Shown here piece after piece: positions 8,213-20,498 of a stretch of 64,000 nt of DNA. Made by a program: the position numbers and the translations under genes. Source of the DNA: Flavobacteriales bacterium (GTDB taxonomy: Bacteria > Bacteroidota > Bacteroidia > Flavobacteriales_F > PHOS-HE28); the NCBI GenBank assembly GCA_019638085.1, contig JAHBUL010000005.1:124001-188000 (forward strand), read 5' to 3'. Numbering within the stretch: the stretch's first letter is position 1; every line of letters starts with the position of its first letter. Under the pieces are notes generated by a model, which saw only the letters and a list, made by a program, of their open reading frames with translations, ran no database searches and had not been told where the DNA came from.

Positions 8213-9458
8213 GTCGCCTTTGTTCCCGGAGTTGTTCGAGGGTTTGCCCGAGGATTGGCGTGGTGTGCCATTTTCCCACGCAGTGTTTTTTCAAGAAGGA
8301 CCTGGACTTCGAAATTGGCAGTATCGGAACGAAGGAATACCCTTCGTGAATATTAGATGCCTTGTCAATGGGCGACTTGATCGAGAAGCGATGTCTTGCC
8401 TCGACGTCGAAGAAGTGAATCAGAAGTATTCCCACTTCCTTTTAGATGCGGGCGATTATGTTGTATCCAGTTCAGGGACTATTGGACGCGTAGCAGAAGT
8501 GTATGTGGACGATTTGCCCTGCATGCTTAACACAAGTGTGATTCGCATGCGCCCGGAAATCGACGAACTAGACCGCCGATTTCTGCGCTATTTTCTGTCC
8601 TCGACATTATTCCAACGGCAGATTGAGTCAATTGCAGTTGGAAGCGCTCAATTGAACTATGGGCCATCACATCTGAAGAAGATGTGGATAGTGCTTCCTC
8701 CGATAAGCGAACAACACAGCATCGCCAAAATACTCGGCGCACTGGACGACAAAATCGAGCTGAACCGCCGGATGAACGCCACGCTGGAGGCCATGGCGCA
8801 GGCGGTGTTCAAGGAGTGGTTCGTGGATGGGGCGAAGGAGGAGTGGAAGAGGAAGACGATCGGGGAGCTTGCAGATATCGTCGGGGGCAGCACGCCGAGC
8901 ACCAAGAAAGAATCATACTGGACAGATGGTATCCATTGCTGGGCAACACCCAAGGATTTATCATCACTCACAGTTCCGGTTCTGTTAGATACGGAGCGAC
9001 ACCTTTCTGACGCTGGCTTGGCGGAAGTAGGCTCCGGTCTGCTGCCAATTGGAACTGTGCTCCTGTCTTCGCGGGCACCGATCGGTTACATCGCAATCGC
9101 TGAAGTGGCAACAGCCGTGAACCAAGGGTTCATTGCGCTGAAGGCCAAGCCGGGCGTATCCAACTTGTTCTTGTGGCAGTGGATCAGACAATCCATGGAC
9201 GAGATCAAGAACCGCGCGAACGGATCGACTTTCCAAGAGATCAGCAAGGCCAACTTCCGCCCGATTACTCTCAGGGTGCCTCCACCAGAACGGATGAAAG
9301 CCTACGACACTCTCGTGCGCCCGATGTACGAGCGACTCGTGGCCAACGAACGCGAATCGCGCACCCTCGCCGCGCTGCGGGATACGCTGCTGCCAAAGCT
9401 GATGCGGGGGGAGGTGAGGGTGAAGGAAAAACCAACGAGTATCGCTGCCCAACACTGA
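8202..9458 (+). CDS. hsdS: Type I restriction-modification system, specificity subunit
   Basis: A 418-residue protein with two target-recognition domains (about 10-180 and 215-390), each followed by a conserved helix (SEQHSIAKILGALDDKIELNRRMN and the C-terminal RTLAALRDTLLPKLMRGEV). Together these select the asymmetric, two-part DNA target. The start ATG lies inside the hsdM end, giving translational coupling. The first recognition domain is poorer in GC than its surroundings, as expected for a frequently exchanged domain. A second copy of the last ~45 bp occurs at 10189-10232. Confidence 0.95.
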   Translation: MADKSPLFPELFEGLPEDWRGVPFSHAVFFQEGPGLRNWQYRNEGIPFVNIRCLVNGRLDREAMSCLDVEEVNQKYSHFLLDAGDYVVSSSGTIGRVAEVYVDDLPCMLNTSVIRMRPEIDELDRRFLRYFLSSTLFQRQIESIAVGSAQLNYGPSHLKKMWIVLPPISEQHSIAKILGALDDKIELNRRMNATLEAMAQAVFKEWFVDGAKEEWKRKTIGELADIVGGSTPSTKKESYWTDGIHCWATPKDLSSLTVPVLLDTERHLSDAGLAEVGSGLLPIGTVLLSSRAPIGYIAIAEVATAVNQGFIALKAKPGVSNLFLWQWIRQSMDEIKNRANGSTFQEISKANFRPITLRVPPPERMKAYDTLVRPMYERLVANERESRTLAALRDTLLPKLMRGEVRVKEKPTSIAAQH

Positions 9459-9473
9459 CGAAAGCACCAAATC

Positions 9474-10139
9474 ATGAAATGTCCGCATTGTACAGTTGAG
9501 TTTCACGACCAGCCGCATCCCACATATATCGGACAAGACAAGGATTGGCACTATGATGTCATCAGCAGAACTTGTCCAAGCTGTAAGCGATGCATTTTGA
9601 TCTTGGAGGAATATACTATGGTCCCGGGTCCTGTGCCGGGCAGGTCACAAGCTTTTAAAAGGGTTCATGCAAGTCGAATGTTTCTACCAAAAAGCACCAC
9701 CCGTCCGCCATGTCCAATTGATGTACCTCCAAGTCTTGCTGAGGATTATAATGAGGCTTGCTTGGTCTTCGCCGACAGCCCTAAGGCAAGTGCGGCCTTG
9801 AGCAGGCGTTGTCTTCAGAACATCATCCACGATCACCTTCACATCAAGAAGCGTGACCTGAACGCTGAGATACAGGAAGTCATCGACAAGAATCTCTTTC
9901 CGAGCGACATCCTTGAAAGCATCGATTCCATCCGGGCCATCGGCAATTTCGCCGCCCACCCGATCAAAAGCACAAGCTCGGGAGAGGTTGTCCCCGTCGA
10001 ACCTGATGAGGCCGAATGGAATCTCGATGTGCTTGAGATGATCTTCGACTTTCAGTTCGTGCGTCCTGCGCTGGTAAAGAAGAAGCGGGATGCGCTCAAT
10101 AGCAAGCTCAAGGATGCAGGTAAACCTGACATCAAGTAG
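9474..10139 (+). CDS. DUF4145 domain protein
   Basis: A 221-residue protein with a four-cysteine zinc-ribbon-like N-terminus (CPHC at 3-6, CPSC at 34-37) and a helical DUF4145 domain (about 85-190; SRRCLQNIIHDHL, IRAIGNFAAHP). DUF4145 proteins are often found in restriction loci and other defence islands; their biochemical role is not known to me. It lies 15 bp after hsdS and is followed by a duplicated hsdS tail, so it looks like a cargo gene inserted at the hsdS 3' end. Confidence 0.8.
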   Translation: MKCPHCTVEFHDQPHPTYIGQDKDWHYDVISRTCPSCKRCILILEEYTMVPGPVPGRSQAFKRVHASRMFLPKSTTRPPCPIDVPPSLAEDYNEACLVFADSPKASAALSRRCLQNIIHDHLHIKKRDLNAEIQEVIDKNLFPSDILESIDSIRAIGNFAAHPIKSTSSGEVVPVEPDEAEWNLDVLEMIFDFQFVRPALVKKKRDALNSKLKDAGKPDIK

Positions 10140-10147
10140 CTCAATGA

Positions 10148-10251
10148 TCGCCAATCGCCGAACCGCGTTCGCCTACACCGCGCTTCAGGATACGCTGCTG
10201 CCGAAGCTGATGCAGGGGGAGGTGAGGGTGAAACAACATCAGATGCAATGA
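10148..10251 (+). pseudogene. Orphan hsdS 3'-end fragment
   Basis: Translation in frame gives DTLLPKLMQGEVRVKQ, matching DTLLPKLMRGEVRVKE at the end of the complete hsdS; 10189-10232 matches 9381-9424 with two differences in 44 bases, while the part upstream is clearly more diverged. Its TGA overlaps the ATG of thsA (ATGA at 10248-10251), so thsA was once directly coupled to an hsdS gene. Confidence 0.85.
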
Positions 10252-11705
10252 AAAAGATGCTCAGTGAGGATATTGATGCCAAGACATTCTTGAGAGAGTA
10301 CCTCAAGGAACTTCACAACAAGAACGCAGGTGTCTTCATCGGCGCGGGCATGTCGATACCCGCTGGTTACTTGGACTGGAAGGGGCTCCTGCGCGAGGTT
10401 GTAGTCGACCTGAAGTTGGACCCTGAAAAGGAGTACGACCTAGTTTCAGTTGCGCAGTACAGCGTCAACAAGGCCGGTGGCAATAAAGGCGGATTGACTA
10501 AGCGTATAGTGGATGAGTTCATGCAGGTGAAGAAGCCACAGCGGAATCATGAGATCCTCGCCCAGTTGCCTGTCCAAGTCTATTGGACCACGAACTACGA
10601 CAAGCTGATCGAAACGGCCCTTCAGAACGCCAAGAAGGTGCCCGATGTCAAATACACTGAGAAGCAACTTAGGGTCACTCGACCAGATCGGGATGTTACC
10701 GTGTATAAGATGCACGGCGATGTGGACCATGCTGAAGATGCCATCATTAGCAAGGATGATTACGAGCGCTACCCCCGCACTATGGACAGCTTCGTCCGCG
10801 CGCTCGGCGGCGACTTCATCGAACGGACGTTCCTATTCCTAGGGTTCAGCTTCACCGACCCGAACATCGACTACATACTGAGCAGAGTGCGCGCCAATCA
10901 TAATGGCAGCCCCAGGCCCCACTACTGCATCATGAAGCGCGTGGGGAAGAAGGACTATGGAACGAAGAAGGAAAGCGAATACTACCAGCTACGACAACAG
11001 TACTTCATCAAGGACTTGGCCCGATTCGGTGTTCAAACCGTTCTCGTTGATGAGTACAAGGAAATAACTGACCTGCTTGAAGAGCTTGCGACGAAGTACA
11101 AGCGCAACTCCATCTTCATCTCGGGAGCAGCGCACGAGTATGGCAAGTGGACCGCACAGCACGCCTTGGATTTCGCCCATGACCTCAGTTATTCCCTGGC
11201 CGCGAATAAGAACCGCATCATCACAGGATTCGGTGTTGGCATCGGCAGCGCCGTGATCAATGGCACCTTGAAGCACCTGGATGAACAGGGCAAGACGATC
11301 TCCGACGAGGACTTGGTCATGCGTCCCTTTCCCCAAGTGGCAACTAAAGGGCAAGACTTGAAGAAACTGTGGCACTCGTATCGAGAATCGATGCTCGCCT
11401 ATGCCGGTATTGGTCTGTTTGTCTTCGGCAACAAGCAAGTCGTCGGAAAGACCGAGCTATCCGATGGCCTGGAGAAGGAGTTCGATTTCTGTATTGCTAA
11501 CGGCGGCAAGCCCATCGTAGTTGGTGCAACTGGATACATGGCGGAACAGCTCTGGAAGAAGGTCACAGGGGACTGGGCTACTTACTTCAAAGGCATGTCC
11601 GCTTCCTTCAAGAAGGACTATATGGCTTTAGGGAAGGCGCCGAAGAATCTGACTGACTTCATCCCAACGATCACCAGACTGGTCAAGGAACTTCAAAAGA
11701 ACTGA
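10248..11705 (+). CDS. thsA: Thoeris effector ThsA (SIR2-SLOG NADase)
   Basis: A 485-residue protein. The N-terminal SIR2-type NADase domain covers about 1-285 with GAGMSIPAG (32-40), Asn116 in TTNYD and His156 in KMHGD, which align in position with the catalytic Asn/His of characterised ThsA. The C-terminal SLOG domain (about 288-485; FISGAAHEYG, GFGVGIGSAV) binds the cyclic ADP-ribose-type signal. On activation it depletes NAD and stops the infected cell. Length is close to the usual ~480. Followed after 3 bp by a TIR gene and two more sensors. Confidence 0.92.
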   Translation: MKKMLSEDIDAKTFLREYLKELHNKNAGVFIGAGMSIPAGYLDWKGLLREVVVDLKLDPEKEYDLVSVAQYSVNKAGGNKGGLTKRIVDEFMQVKKPQRNHEILAQLPVQVYWTTNYDKLIETALQNAKKVPDVKYTEKQLRVTRPDRDVTVYKMHGDVDHAEDAIISKDDYERYPRTMDSFVRALGGDFIERTFLFLGFSFTDPNIDYILSRVRANHNGSPRPHYCIMKRVGKKDYGTKKESEYYQLRQQYFIKDLARFGVQTVLVDEYKEITDLLEELATKYKRNSIFISGAAHEYGKWTAQHALDFAHDLSYSLAANKNRIITGFGVGIGSAVINGTLKHLDEQGKTISDEDLVMRPFPQVATKGQDLKKLWHSYRESMLAYAGIGLFVFGNKQVVGKTELSDGLEKEFDFCIANGGKPIVVGATGYMAEQLWKKVTGDWATYFKGMSASFKKDYMALGKAPKNLTDFIPTITRLVKELQKN

Positions 11706-11708
11706 TAC

Positions 11709-12233
11709 ATGCCCATCACACGAGAGGACATTCTGGCCTATCGAGCTACTGAAAAGCCCAGTGCCACAGTACTACTTGAGGCCAAACGAAGAGGTGAACA
11801 AACTGGCTTTCTATGTCATAGCCACAAGGACCGCGACCTTGCAAAGCGCCTTCAGGCTTTTCTGGCTGACAAAGGATTCCGGCTGTACATCGATTGGGAA
11901 GACCCTGAAATGCCATCTACCCCGGATAGGGTTACGGCTGAGCGCATACAGAACAAGATTGAGAAGCTTGATTGGTTCTTGTACTTGGCCACTGCGAATG
12001 CCGGAAATAGCAGATGGTGTCCTTGGGAGATAGGCTACGCAGATGGCGTAAAGGACTTGAACGACATTCTTGTGATACCTACTCGCGATGGGGATACAAC
12101 CCATGGAGCCGAGTACCTAAGGCTTTACAACCACCTTGACTTCCAAGGGATCTACCGCTCGCTCAATCTCATTCGCCTGAATGGAACCCTCGTTGAGGCA
12201 CGGAACATGTGCGCAACTACAGTACGACTCTAA
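11709..12233 (+). CDS. thsB: Thoeris TIR-domain sensor, canonical TIR type (ThsB-like 1)
   Basis: A 174-residue protein with a TIR domain from about residue 33 (GFLCHSHKDRDLAKRLQAFL) to the end. The TIR catalytic glutamate is Glu107 in the motif WCPWEIGYADG. It would cleave NAD to make the signal that activates ThsA after phage sensing. It differs in subtype from the two following sensors, so the locus combines two TIR families. Confidence 0.85.
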   Translation: MPITREDILAYRATEKPSATVLLEAKRRGEQTGFLCHSHKDRDLAKRLQAFLADKGFRLYIDWEDPEMPSTPDRVTAERIQNKIEKLDWFLYLATANAGNSRWCPWEIGYADGVKDLNDILVIPTRDGDTTHGAEYLRLYNHLDFQGIYRSLNLIRLNGTLVEARNMCATTVRL

Positions 12234-12247
12234 AAAACACTACCAAC

Positions 12248-12742
12248 ATGCCACGCAAGACCTTTTACAGCTTTCATTACATACCCGATAGCTGGCGGGT
12301 TTCGAAGATCCGGAACATCGGTGCCCTTGAGGATAACAAGCCCGCATCAGACAACGATTGGGAAACGATCAAAGGTGACAACGCCAAGATCGAGCGTTGG
12401 ATAGCCAATCAACTCTATGGGCGATCCTGCACGATCGTTCTCATTGGAGCGAACACAGCCGGTAGGAAGTGGATCACGTATGAGATCAACGAGAGCTGGA
12501 AGAAAGGGATGGGTGTACTCGGTATTCATGTACACAACATCACCGATAGCAATGGCAACACTTCCAGCAAAGGAAGCAACCCGTTCTCAGGGATCACCAT
12601 CGATGGTGTATCGCTGGAGTCTGTTGTTCCGGTTCACAACCCAACGGGATACAATTGGGAGAGCAAGGACTACCGCAATCATATTGCGGACAATCTCGAA
12701 TCCTGGATCGAAGCCGCGATCAAAGTTCGCAACAAGTACTAA
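12248..12742 (+). CDS. thsB: Thoeris TIR-like sensor, DUF1863 type (ThsB-like 2)
   Basis: A 164-residue protein opening with MPRKTFYSFHY, the signature of the ThsB/MTH538 TIR-like family; VLIGANTAGRKWITYEI holds the candidate catalytic Glu79, and GVLGIHVH follows. Start ATG at 12248 lies 14 bp after the first sensor gene. It is clearly related to the next gene over its whole length, so the pair arose by duplication or parallel acquisition. Confidence 0.88.
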   Translation: MPRKTFYSFHYIPDSWRVSKIRNIGALEDNKPASDNDWETIKGDNAKIERWIANQLYGRSCTIVLIGANTAGRKWITYEINESWKKGMGVLGIHVHNITDSNGNTSSKGSNPFSGITIDGVSLESVVPVHNPTGYNWESKDYRNHIADNLESWIEAAIKVRNKY

Positions 12743-12749
12743 CACCATC

Positions 12750-13250
12750 ATGCCCCGTCGGATCTTCTACAGTTTCCACTATGAACTCGACAATTGGCGC
12801 GCTTCACAGGTGCGCAATATGGGCATCGTAAAGGGCAACCGGCCGGCGACCGGAAATGAGTGGGAGGCGGTGAAACGCGGTGGTGATCGTGCAATTGAGC
12901 GTTGGATTGAAGAGCAGCTCCATGGCAAGTCATGCACGGTAGTCCTCATAGGGGAAAAGACGGCTTCGCGTAAGTGGATCCGGTATGAGATAAGGGAGAG
13001 TTGGGAGCAAGGCATGGGTGTATTGGGCATCCATGTTCACCAACTCAAGGACCGATATGGCGAGCAATCGGAGAAGGGTGCCAACCCGTTTGAAAGGGTG
13101 ACGGTCGATGGTCTTAATCTCGCAGAGGTTGTCAAGGCATATGACCCTGCTTGGTTCTGGGGCGGAAGCCGCAATACCTATAGTTCGATTGAGAGCAATC
13201 TAGCCGACTGGATTGAGGAAGCATTGGATATTAGGTCCGACCACGACTAA
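12750..13250 (+). CDS. thsB: Thoeris TIR-like sensor, DUF1863 type (ThsB-like 3)
   Basis: A 166-residue paralogue of the preceding gene (MPRRIFYSFHYELDNWRASQVRN, VLIGEKTASRKWIRYEI with candidate catalytic Glu80). It begins 7 bp after its neighbour's stop. In known Thoeris systems several ThsB proteins share one ThsA and recognise different phages; this third sensor fits that scheme. Confidence 0.88.
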   Translation: MPRRIFYSFHYELDNWRASQVRNMGIVKGNRPATGNEWEAVKRGGDRAIERWIEEQLHGKSCTVVLIGEKTASRKWIRYEIRESWEQGMGVLGIHVHQLKDRYGEQSEKGANPFERVTVDGLNLAEVVKAYDPAWFWGGSRNTYSSIESNLADWIEEALDIRSDHD

Positions 13251-13281
13251 CCCACGACATTCAAATGCATGTCGACATTCC

Positions 13282-15048
13282 ATGAGCGACCTCAAGACCT
13301 GCTTCAAAGCCGTTGATTACGACCTCGCTTCGTTGCTCAACTACATCGACATCGGCGATATCGGCCTGCCGGATATCCAGCGCCCCTTTGTGTGGAGCAA
13401 TGCCAAGGTGCGCGACCTCTTCGACAGCATGTACAAGGGCTTCCCGGTGGGCTACTTCCTCTTCTGGGAGAACGGCAACGCGCAGGGGGCCAAGAACATC
13501 GGTGTTTCCGGCAAGCAGCGCAGCGCACCGGCCCGCTTGATCGTGGACGGCCAGCAACGGCTCACTTCCCTGTATGCCGTATTCCGCGGCATTAAGGTGT
13601 TGGACGAGGATTTCAAGGAGCGCCGTATCGAGATCAGCTTCCGCCCCCGCGACGGCAAATTCGAAGTGACGGACGCCGCCACCCGGAATGATCCCGAATG
13701 GGTGAGCAGCATCAGCGACCTCTGGACCAGCGGCAAGAGCAGCCGCAAGCTGGTGAACGACTTCATTGAGACCCTCAGCGCCAAAACGCCGATGAGCGAG
13801 GAGGAGGAAGAGCAGATCAGCCACAACCTGGACCGCTTGTTCGATGTGCAGAAATACCCGTTCACCGCGCTGGAGATCGCGCCCAACGTGAACGAGGAGC
13901 AGGTGGCCGACATCTTCGTGCGCATCAACAGCGAAGGGGTGAAGCTGAACCAAGCGGATTTCATCCTCACCCTGCTTTCCGTCTTCTGGGATGAGGGTCG
14001 CCATGCCTTGGAACGCTTCTGCCGGGCGGCACGGATACCACCTGCGGAAGGGGATGGTCCTTCTCCCTTCAACCATCACATACGCCCGGACCCGGACCAA
14101 TTGTTGCGCGTATCCGTGGCCCTCGGCTTCAACCGGGGCCGTTTGAAAAGCGTGTACCAGGTCTTGCGCGGCAAGGACATGGATACGGACACCTTCGACC
14201 CGGAACGTCGCGCGGCACAGTTCACCATACTTGACGAGGCCCAAGCCCATGTGCTGGACCTCACCAACTGGCACCAGTTCATGAGCGCCTTGGTGGGCGC
14301 CGGCTACCGCAGCGGGTCCATGGTGAGTTCGCAGAACGCCTTGCTCTATGCCTATGCGTTCTACCTGCTCGGCCGCATCCGCTTCGCCGTCCCGGAGCGT
14401 GACCTGCAGAAGCTCATCGGGCGCTGGTTCTTCTTCAGCAGCTTAACCGGGCGCTACACCAGTTCACCGGAGACCATCATGGACGGCGACCTGAACCGGC
14501 TGAAGGAAGTGAAGAACGCCGCCGACTTTCGGCGCTTGCTGGACGAGCTGATGACCAATGAGCTGACCAACGATTTTTGGACCACCACGCTGCCTGCCAA
14601 CCTGGACAGTTCATCGGCACGCAATCCCGAACTCTTCGCCTTCGTGGCCGCGCAGAACCGCTTGAACGCCCCGGTGCTCTTCTCGCACAAGCATGTGAGC
14701 GACCTGATAGACCCGTCCATCAAGAGCAAGAAGAAAGCCTTGGAGCGGCACCACCTTTTCCCCCGCAAGTACTTGGAGCGCATGGGCGTGGACGACAGGA
14801 AGCAAGTGAACCAGATGGCGAACTACGCCCTCTTGGAATGGCCGGAGAACATCGACATCAGCGATGAGGCACCCGCTATCTACGTCCCGGAGGTGCGCAA
14901 GCGCTTTGACGACGCGACATGGAAAGCGATGCACGAACTGCACGCACTGCCCCTTGGTTGGGAGAACATGCCCTACGATGCCTTCCTGAATGAGCGGCGG
15001 AAGCTGATGGCGGATATCATTCGGCGGGGGTATGGGTCTTTGAAGTGA
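13282..15048 (+). CDS. DUF262/HNH GmrSD-like restriction protein
   Basis: A 588-residue protein. The N-terminal DUF262 domain has DIQRPFVW (31-38), GFPVGYFLFW (53-62) and the ParB-like nucleotidase motif VDGQQRLTSLY (88-98). The C-terminal DUF1524-like region has ERHHLFPRKYL (~487-497), the His-Me finger nuclease motif. This two-part layout is that of GmrSD-type, nucleotide-dependent type IV restriction enzymes directed at modified phage DNA. It starts 31 bp after the last Thoeris gene. The ATG at 13282 avoids overlap with that gene. Confidence 0.85.
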   Translation: MSDLKTCFKAVDYDLASLLNYIDIGDIGLPDIQRPFVWSNAKVRDLFDSMYKGFPVGYFLFWENGNAQGAKNIGVSGKQRSAPARLIVDGQQRLTSLYAVFRGIKVLDEDFKERRIEISFRPRDGKFEVTDAATRNDPEWVSSISDLWTSGKSSRKLVNDFIETLSAKTPMSEEEEEQISHNLDRLFDVQKYPFTALEIAPNVNEEQVADIFVRINSEGVKLNQADFILTLLSVFWDEGRHALERFCRAARIPPAEGDGPSPFNHHIRPDPDQLLRVSVALGFNRGRLKSVYQVLRGKDMDTDTFDPERRAAQFTILDEAQAHVLDLTNWHQFMSALVGAGYRSGSMVSSQNALLYAYAFYLLGRIRFAVPERDLQKLIGRWFFFSSLTGRYTSSPETIMDGDLNRLKEVKNAADFRRLLDELMTNELTNDFWTTTLPANLDSSSARNPELFAFVAAQNRLNAPVLFSHKHVSDLIDPSIKSKKKALERHHLFPRKYLERMGVDDRKQVNQMANYALLEWPENIDISDEAPAIYVPEVRKRFDDATWKAMHELHALPLGWENMPYDAFLNERRKLMADIIRRGYGSLK

Positions 15049-15148
15049 TCGCCGAAGACCAGCAAGAACAACACGCCATCACCAAGATCCCGATAATGAA
15101 GAGGTGTAACCGTACATTGCTTGTCTTCTATCTGAGTTTTCCTTCGCA

Positions 15149-15649
15149 ATGGACTTGAATAAACAGAAAGAGCTTTTCAGTGTTGCCGTGGTCAAGGCCA
15201 TGCTGGCCCAATGCGGCTACAAGTCGGCTTCTTGGGACGTGGATGACGACAGTATCGACTTCACCATCGGGCAGACCGGCGGCAAGGACACCATCCGTTC
15301 GCCGAAGCTGGACGTGCAGATGAAATGCACGGGACAAGACGTTCTAGAAGCAGGTGGCCTGAAGATCCAATTGAAGCGCAAGAACTACGACGACTTGCGC
15401 GACATGACCCGGGGTACCCCTTCGATCCTTGTCGTAATGCTGGTTCCGGATGATATTAACGACTGGATCACTGTGGATAACGAGAAGCGCTACTGTCTCT
15501 ATCGGCACGCTTGGTGGCATAGCCTTGCGGGGCAACCGGACCTGAACATCAAGACCGATCCGACGATTTTAATACCCCGTTCGCAGCGATTGACCTCGGC
15601 GGTGATAACTTCGCTCATGGGCAAGATCGCCAAGAAACAATGGCCATGA
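15149..15649 (+). CDS. DUF4365 domain protein
   Basis: A 166-residue protein; DVDDDSIDFTI and SPKLDVQMKCTG followed by LQLKRKNYDDLR-like text (LKRKNYDDL) match DUF4365, a domain with the D...E/Q-x-K spacing of restriction-endonuclease-fold nucleases, although activity has not been shown here. It overlaps the next gene by 10 bp, so the two are probably made together. A 100-bp gap separates it from the DUF262 gene, leaving room for its own promoter. Confidence 0.75.
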   Translation: MDLNKQKELFSVAVVKAMLAQCGYKSASWDVDDDSIDFTIGQTGGKDTIRSPKLDVQMKCTGQDVLEAGGLKIQLKRKNYDDLRDMTRGTPSILVVMLVPDDINDWITVDNEKRYCLYRHAWWHSLAGQPDLNIKTDPTILIPRSQRLTSAVITSLMGKIAKKQWP

Positions 15650-16797
15650 TTTACGAACTCGAACTGGCACCATTCCTGCGGACATACAAGCCGCTGGACA
15701 CGCTGGCCTACCTGCGTGATCGGAACTGGATCCTTCAGGATGAGGTGCCAGAGCGCTATGCCGTGCTCACCAAGCATACAAACGGTGACGAGTTCGAAGT
15801 GCAGGTTCCCATGTCGACCGTATTGCGCGACTTGGATCGCAGGGTGCTCGAACTGCTTCAGACACTCCATGCCGAGGAAGAGCGGCCCTTGGACCAGATC
15901 GTGGAAGATCTTTCATTGCCGAGCATGGACATCATACGCACACGTATCGGCATTGATTCCCGGTACAATGGAACGCTGCCTATGGAGGATGGAACGAATG
16001 CGTTCCGCGAAGTGCGCAATCTCTTTTTGGCGGCGGCATGTTCTGCCGTCAGTCCCAAACCCATTTACACGAAGCGCAAATTCCAGCAAGCCATGGATTA
16101 TGTCCGTGGTGCGCGGCTTGGCCAAACCCAGCGCGGCAGTTATGTGATCACAGTATACTCACCGGTCCTCGATGATCTACCCACATCTCCACAGGCTTCA
16201 CTGGACCTCGATATTGAAGGTGACGAACCTGTTCCTTTTGGCCGTCGCACGGTGAGCATCTTGAATGAGGCGCTTGCTTTGGCGAATGAAGGCATAGCAT
16301 CCATGGCAAAGGGCCGAAAGCAGGATGTTGAGGAGTTGGTTCAACGAGGCGTGAGCGTGAATCTGTGTGAGGCTGTCAATGCCCTCAATATATACGGAGG
16401 CGGGACGGGTATCGAACTCTCCACTACTTGGTCCCGGGTGATCGAACCGCCCAAGGGTGTGAAGAACATGCATCAATTCTCAAGTGATGCCGGTTCATGG
16501 CTGACCAAACTGGCAAACAGCGTAAGGAGCAAGTCGGATACACTAGAGGATGTCTCCGTCCGTGGTGCTGTAAGAATGCTGGATTCTGAAAAACCGAAGA
16601 GATACGGTAAGATCAAAATAATCGGGACCGTTGAGGACAAGAGCGCCACCATCGAAGTTAACCTCGACGGTGAGGATTATCTGCAAGCGATAGTTGCACA
16701 TAAGGCCGAGCGTCAAGTAGAACTAAGTGGCGATCTGAAGAAACGGGGAAAGGTTTGGCAGCTGAACAAACCATCCGACTTCAAGGTAATTGGCTGA
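15640..16797 (+). CDS. Unrecognised 385-residue protein partnered with DUF4365
   Basis: I do not recognise a family. The first ~90 residues are rich in charged and aromatic positions (LELAPFLRTYKPLDTLAYLRDRNW) and include a helix with LRDLDRRVLELLQTLHAEEERPLDQIV. The central part (~110-245) is mixed alpha/beta, and the C-terminal ~75 residues (RYGKIKIIGTVEDKSATIEVNL ... LSGDLKKRGKVWQLNKP) look like a small beta barrel. No membrane segment or signal peptide. Start is either 15640 or the ATG at 15646. Overlap with DUF4365 and location before hsdR suggest a two-gene defence module. Confidence 0.7.
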   Translation: MAMIYELELAPFLRTYKPLDTLAYLRDRNWILQDEVPERYAVLTKHTNGDEFEVQVPMSTVLRDLDRRVLELLQTLHAEEERPLDQIVEDLSLPSMDIIRTRIGIDSRYNGTLPMEDGTNAFREVRNLFLAAACSAVSPKPIYTKRKFQQAMDYVRGARLGQTQRGSYVITVYSPVLDDLPTSPQASLDLDIEGDEPVPFGRRTVSILNEALALANEGIASMAKGRKQDVEELVQRGVSVNLCEAVNALNIYGGGTGIELSTTWSRVIEPPKGVKNMHQFSSDAGSWLTKLANSVRSKSDTLEDVSVRGAVRMLDSEKPKRYGKIKIIGTVEDKSATIEVNLDGEDYLQAIVAHKAERQVELSGDLKKRGKVWQLNKPSDFKVIG

Positions 16798-16872
16798 ACG
16801 GTGGTTTTCCGGGGCTTTTGACATCTTGCAGTTTGCCGTAATCAATTCTTGGGATAATCCCTCATTTCTGAT

Positions 16873-20058
<3,186 letters not shown>

Positions 20059-20147
20059 ACAGCCATGGAAACCATCACCGCTACTATGATCGTCGATCAC
20101 CGGGGCAGTACCCTTTTGCTGCGCCGATCGCACTTCGCTTGAACCTC

Positions 20148-20498
20148 ATGGAAAAGGAGATCACCACCCTCAACCGGGCCTTCATCAGCATCGTGCCGAA
20201 GCAGCCGTATTATGATTGGGCCAACATGGTCTTTCCCGATAGCGCGCCCATGACACCTGACCAGCAGGAAGCAACGGCCTATGCCATTTCCGATGATTTC
20301 GCCGTGGAAGACTTGGCCGACGTGGTAAAGCCTTACGCCCCCTTCATTTTCGAGATGGAACTCCACGGGGTTTGCACTGATCCGGACACATGGCCGACGA
20401 TACGCGACTGGAAGACCTTCAATTCATGGTTCCACTACCACGTAGGAAGCATGGTTTGGGACCTGGTGCCGGAGCTGCCCATCGCGCATGAGGAGTAG
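20148..20498 (+). CDS. Hypothetical protein, 116 residues
   Basis: A small acidic protein (LNRAFISIVPKQPYYDWANMVF, EDLADVVKPYAPFIFEMELHG, FHYHVGSMVWDL) without signal peptide or membrane segment. Similar short proteins occur in Bacteroidota, but I cannot assign a function. Start chosen at the ATG at 20148; a longer frame from 20046 would overlap hsdR. It follows hsdR by 90 bp and may be co-transcribed. Confidence 0.65.
   Translation: MEKEITTLNRAFISIVPKQPYYDWANMVFPDSAPMTPDQQEATAYAISDDFAVEDLADVVKPYAPFIFEMELHGVCTDPDTWPTIRDWKTFNSWFHYHVGSMVWDLVPELPIAHEE

Noticed and set aside
9381..10251. Phase-variable hsdS switching between full and partial copies
   Set aside because: The second copy holds only the tail, with no recognition domain and no invertase or inverted repeats, so it cannot exchange specificity.
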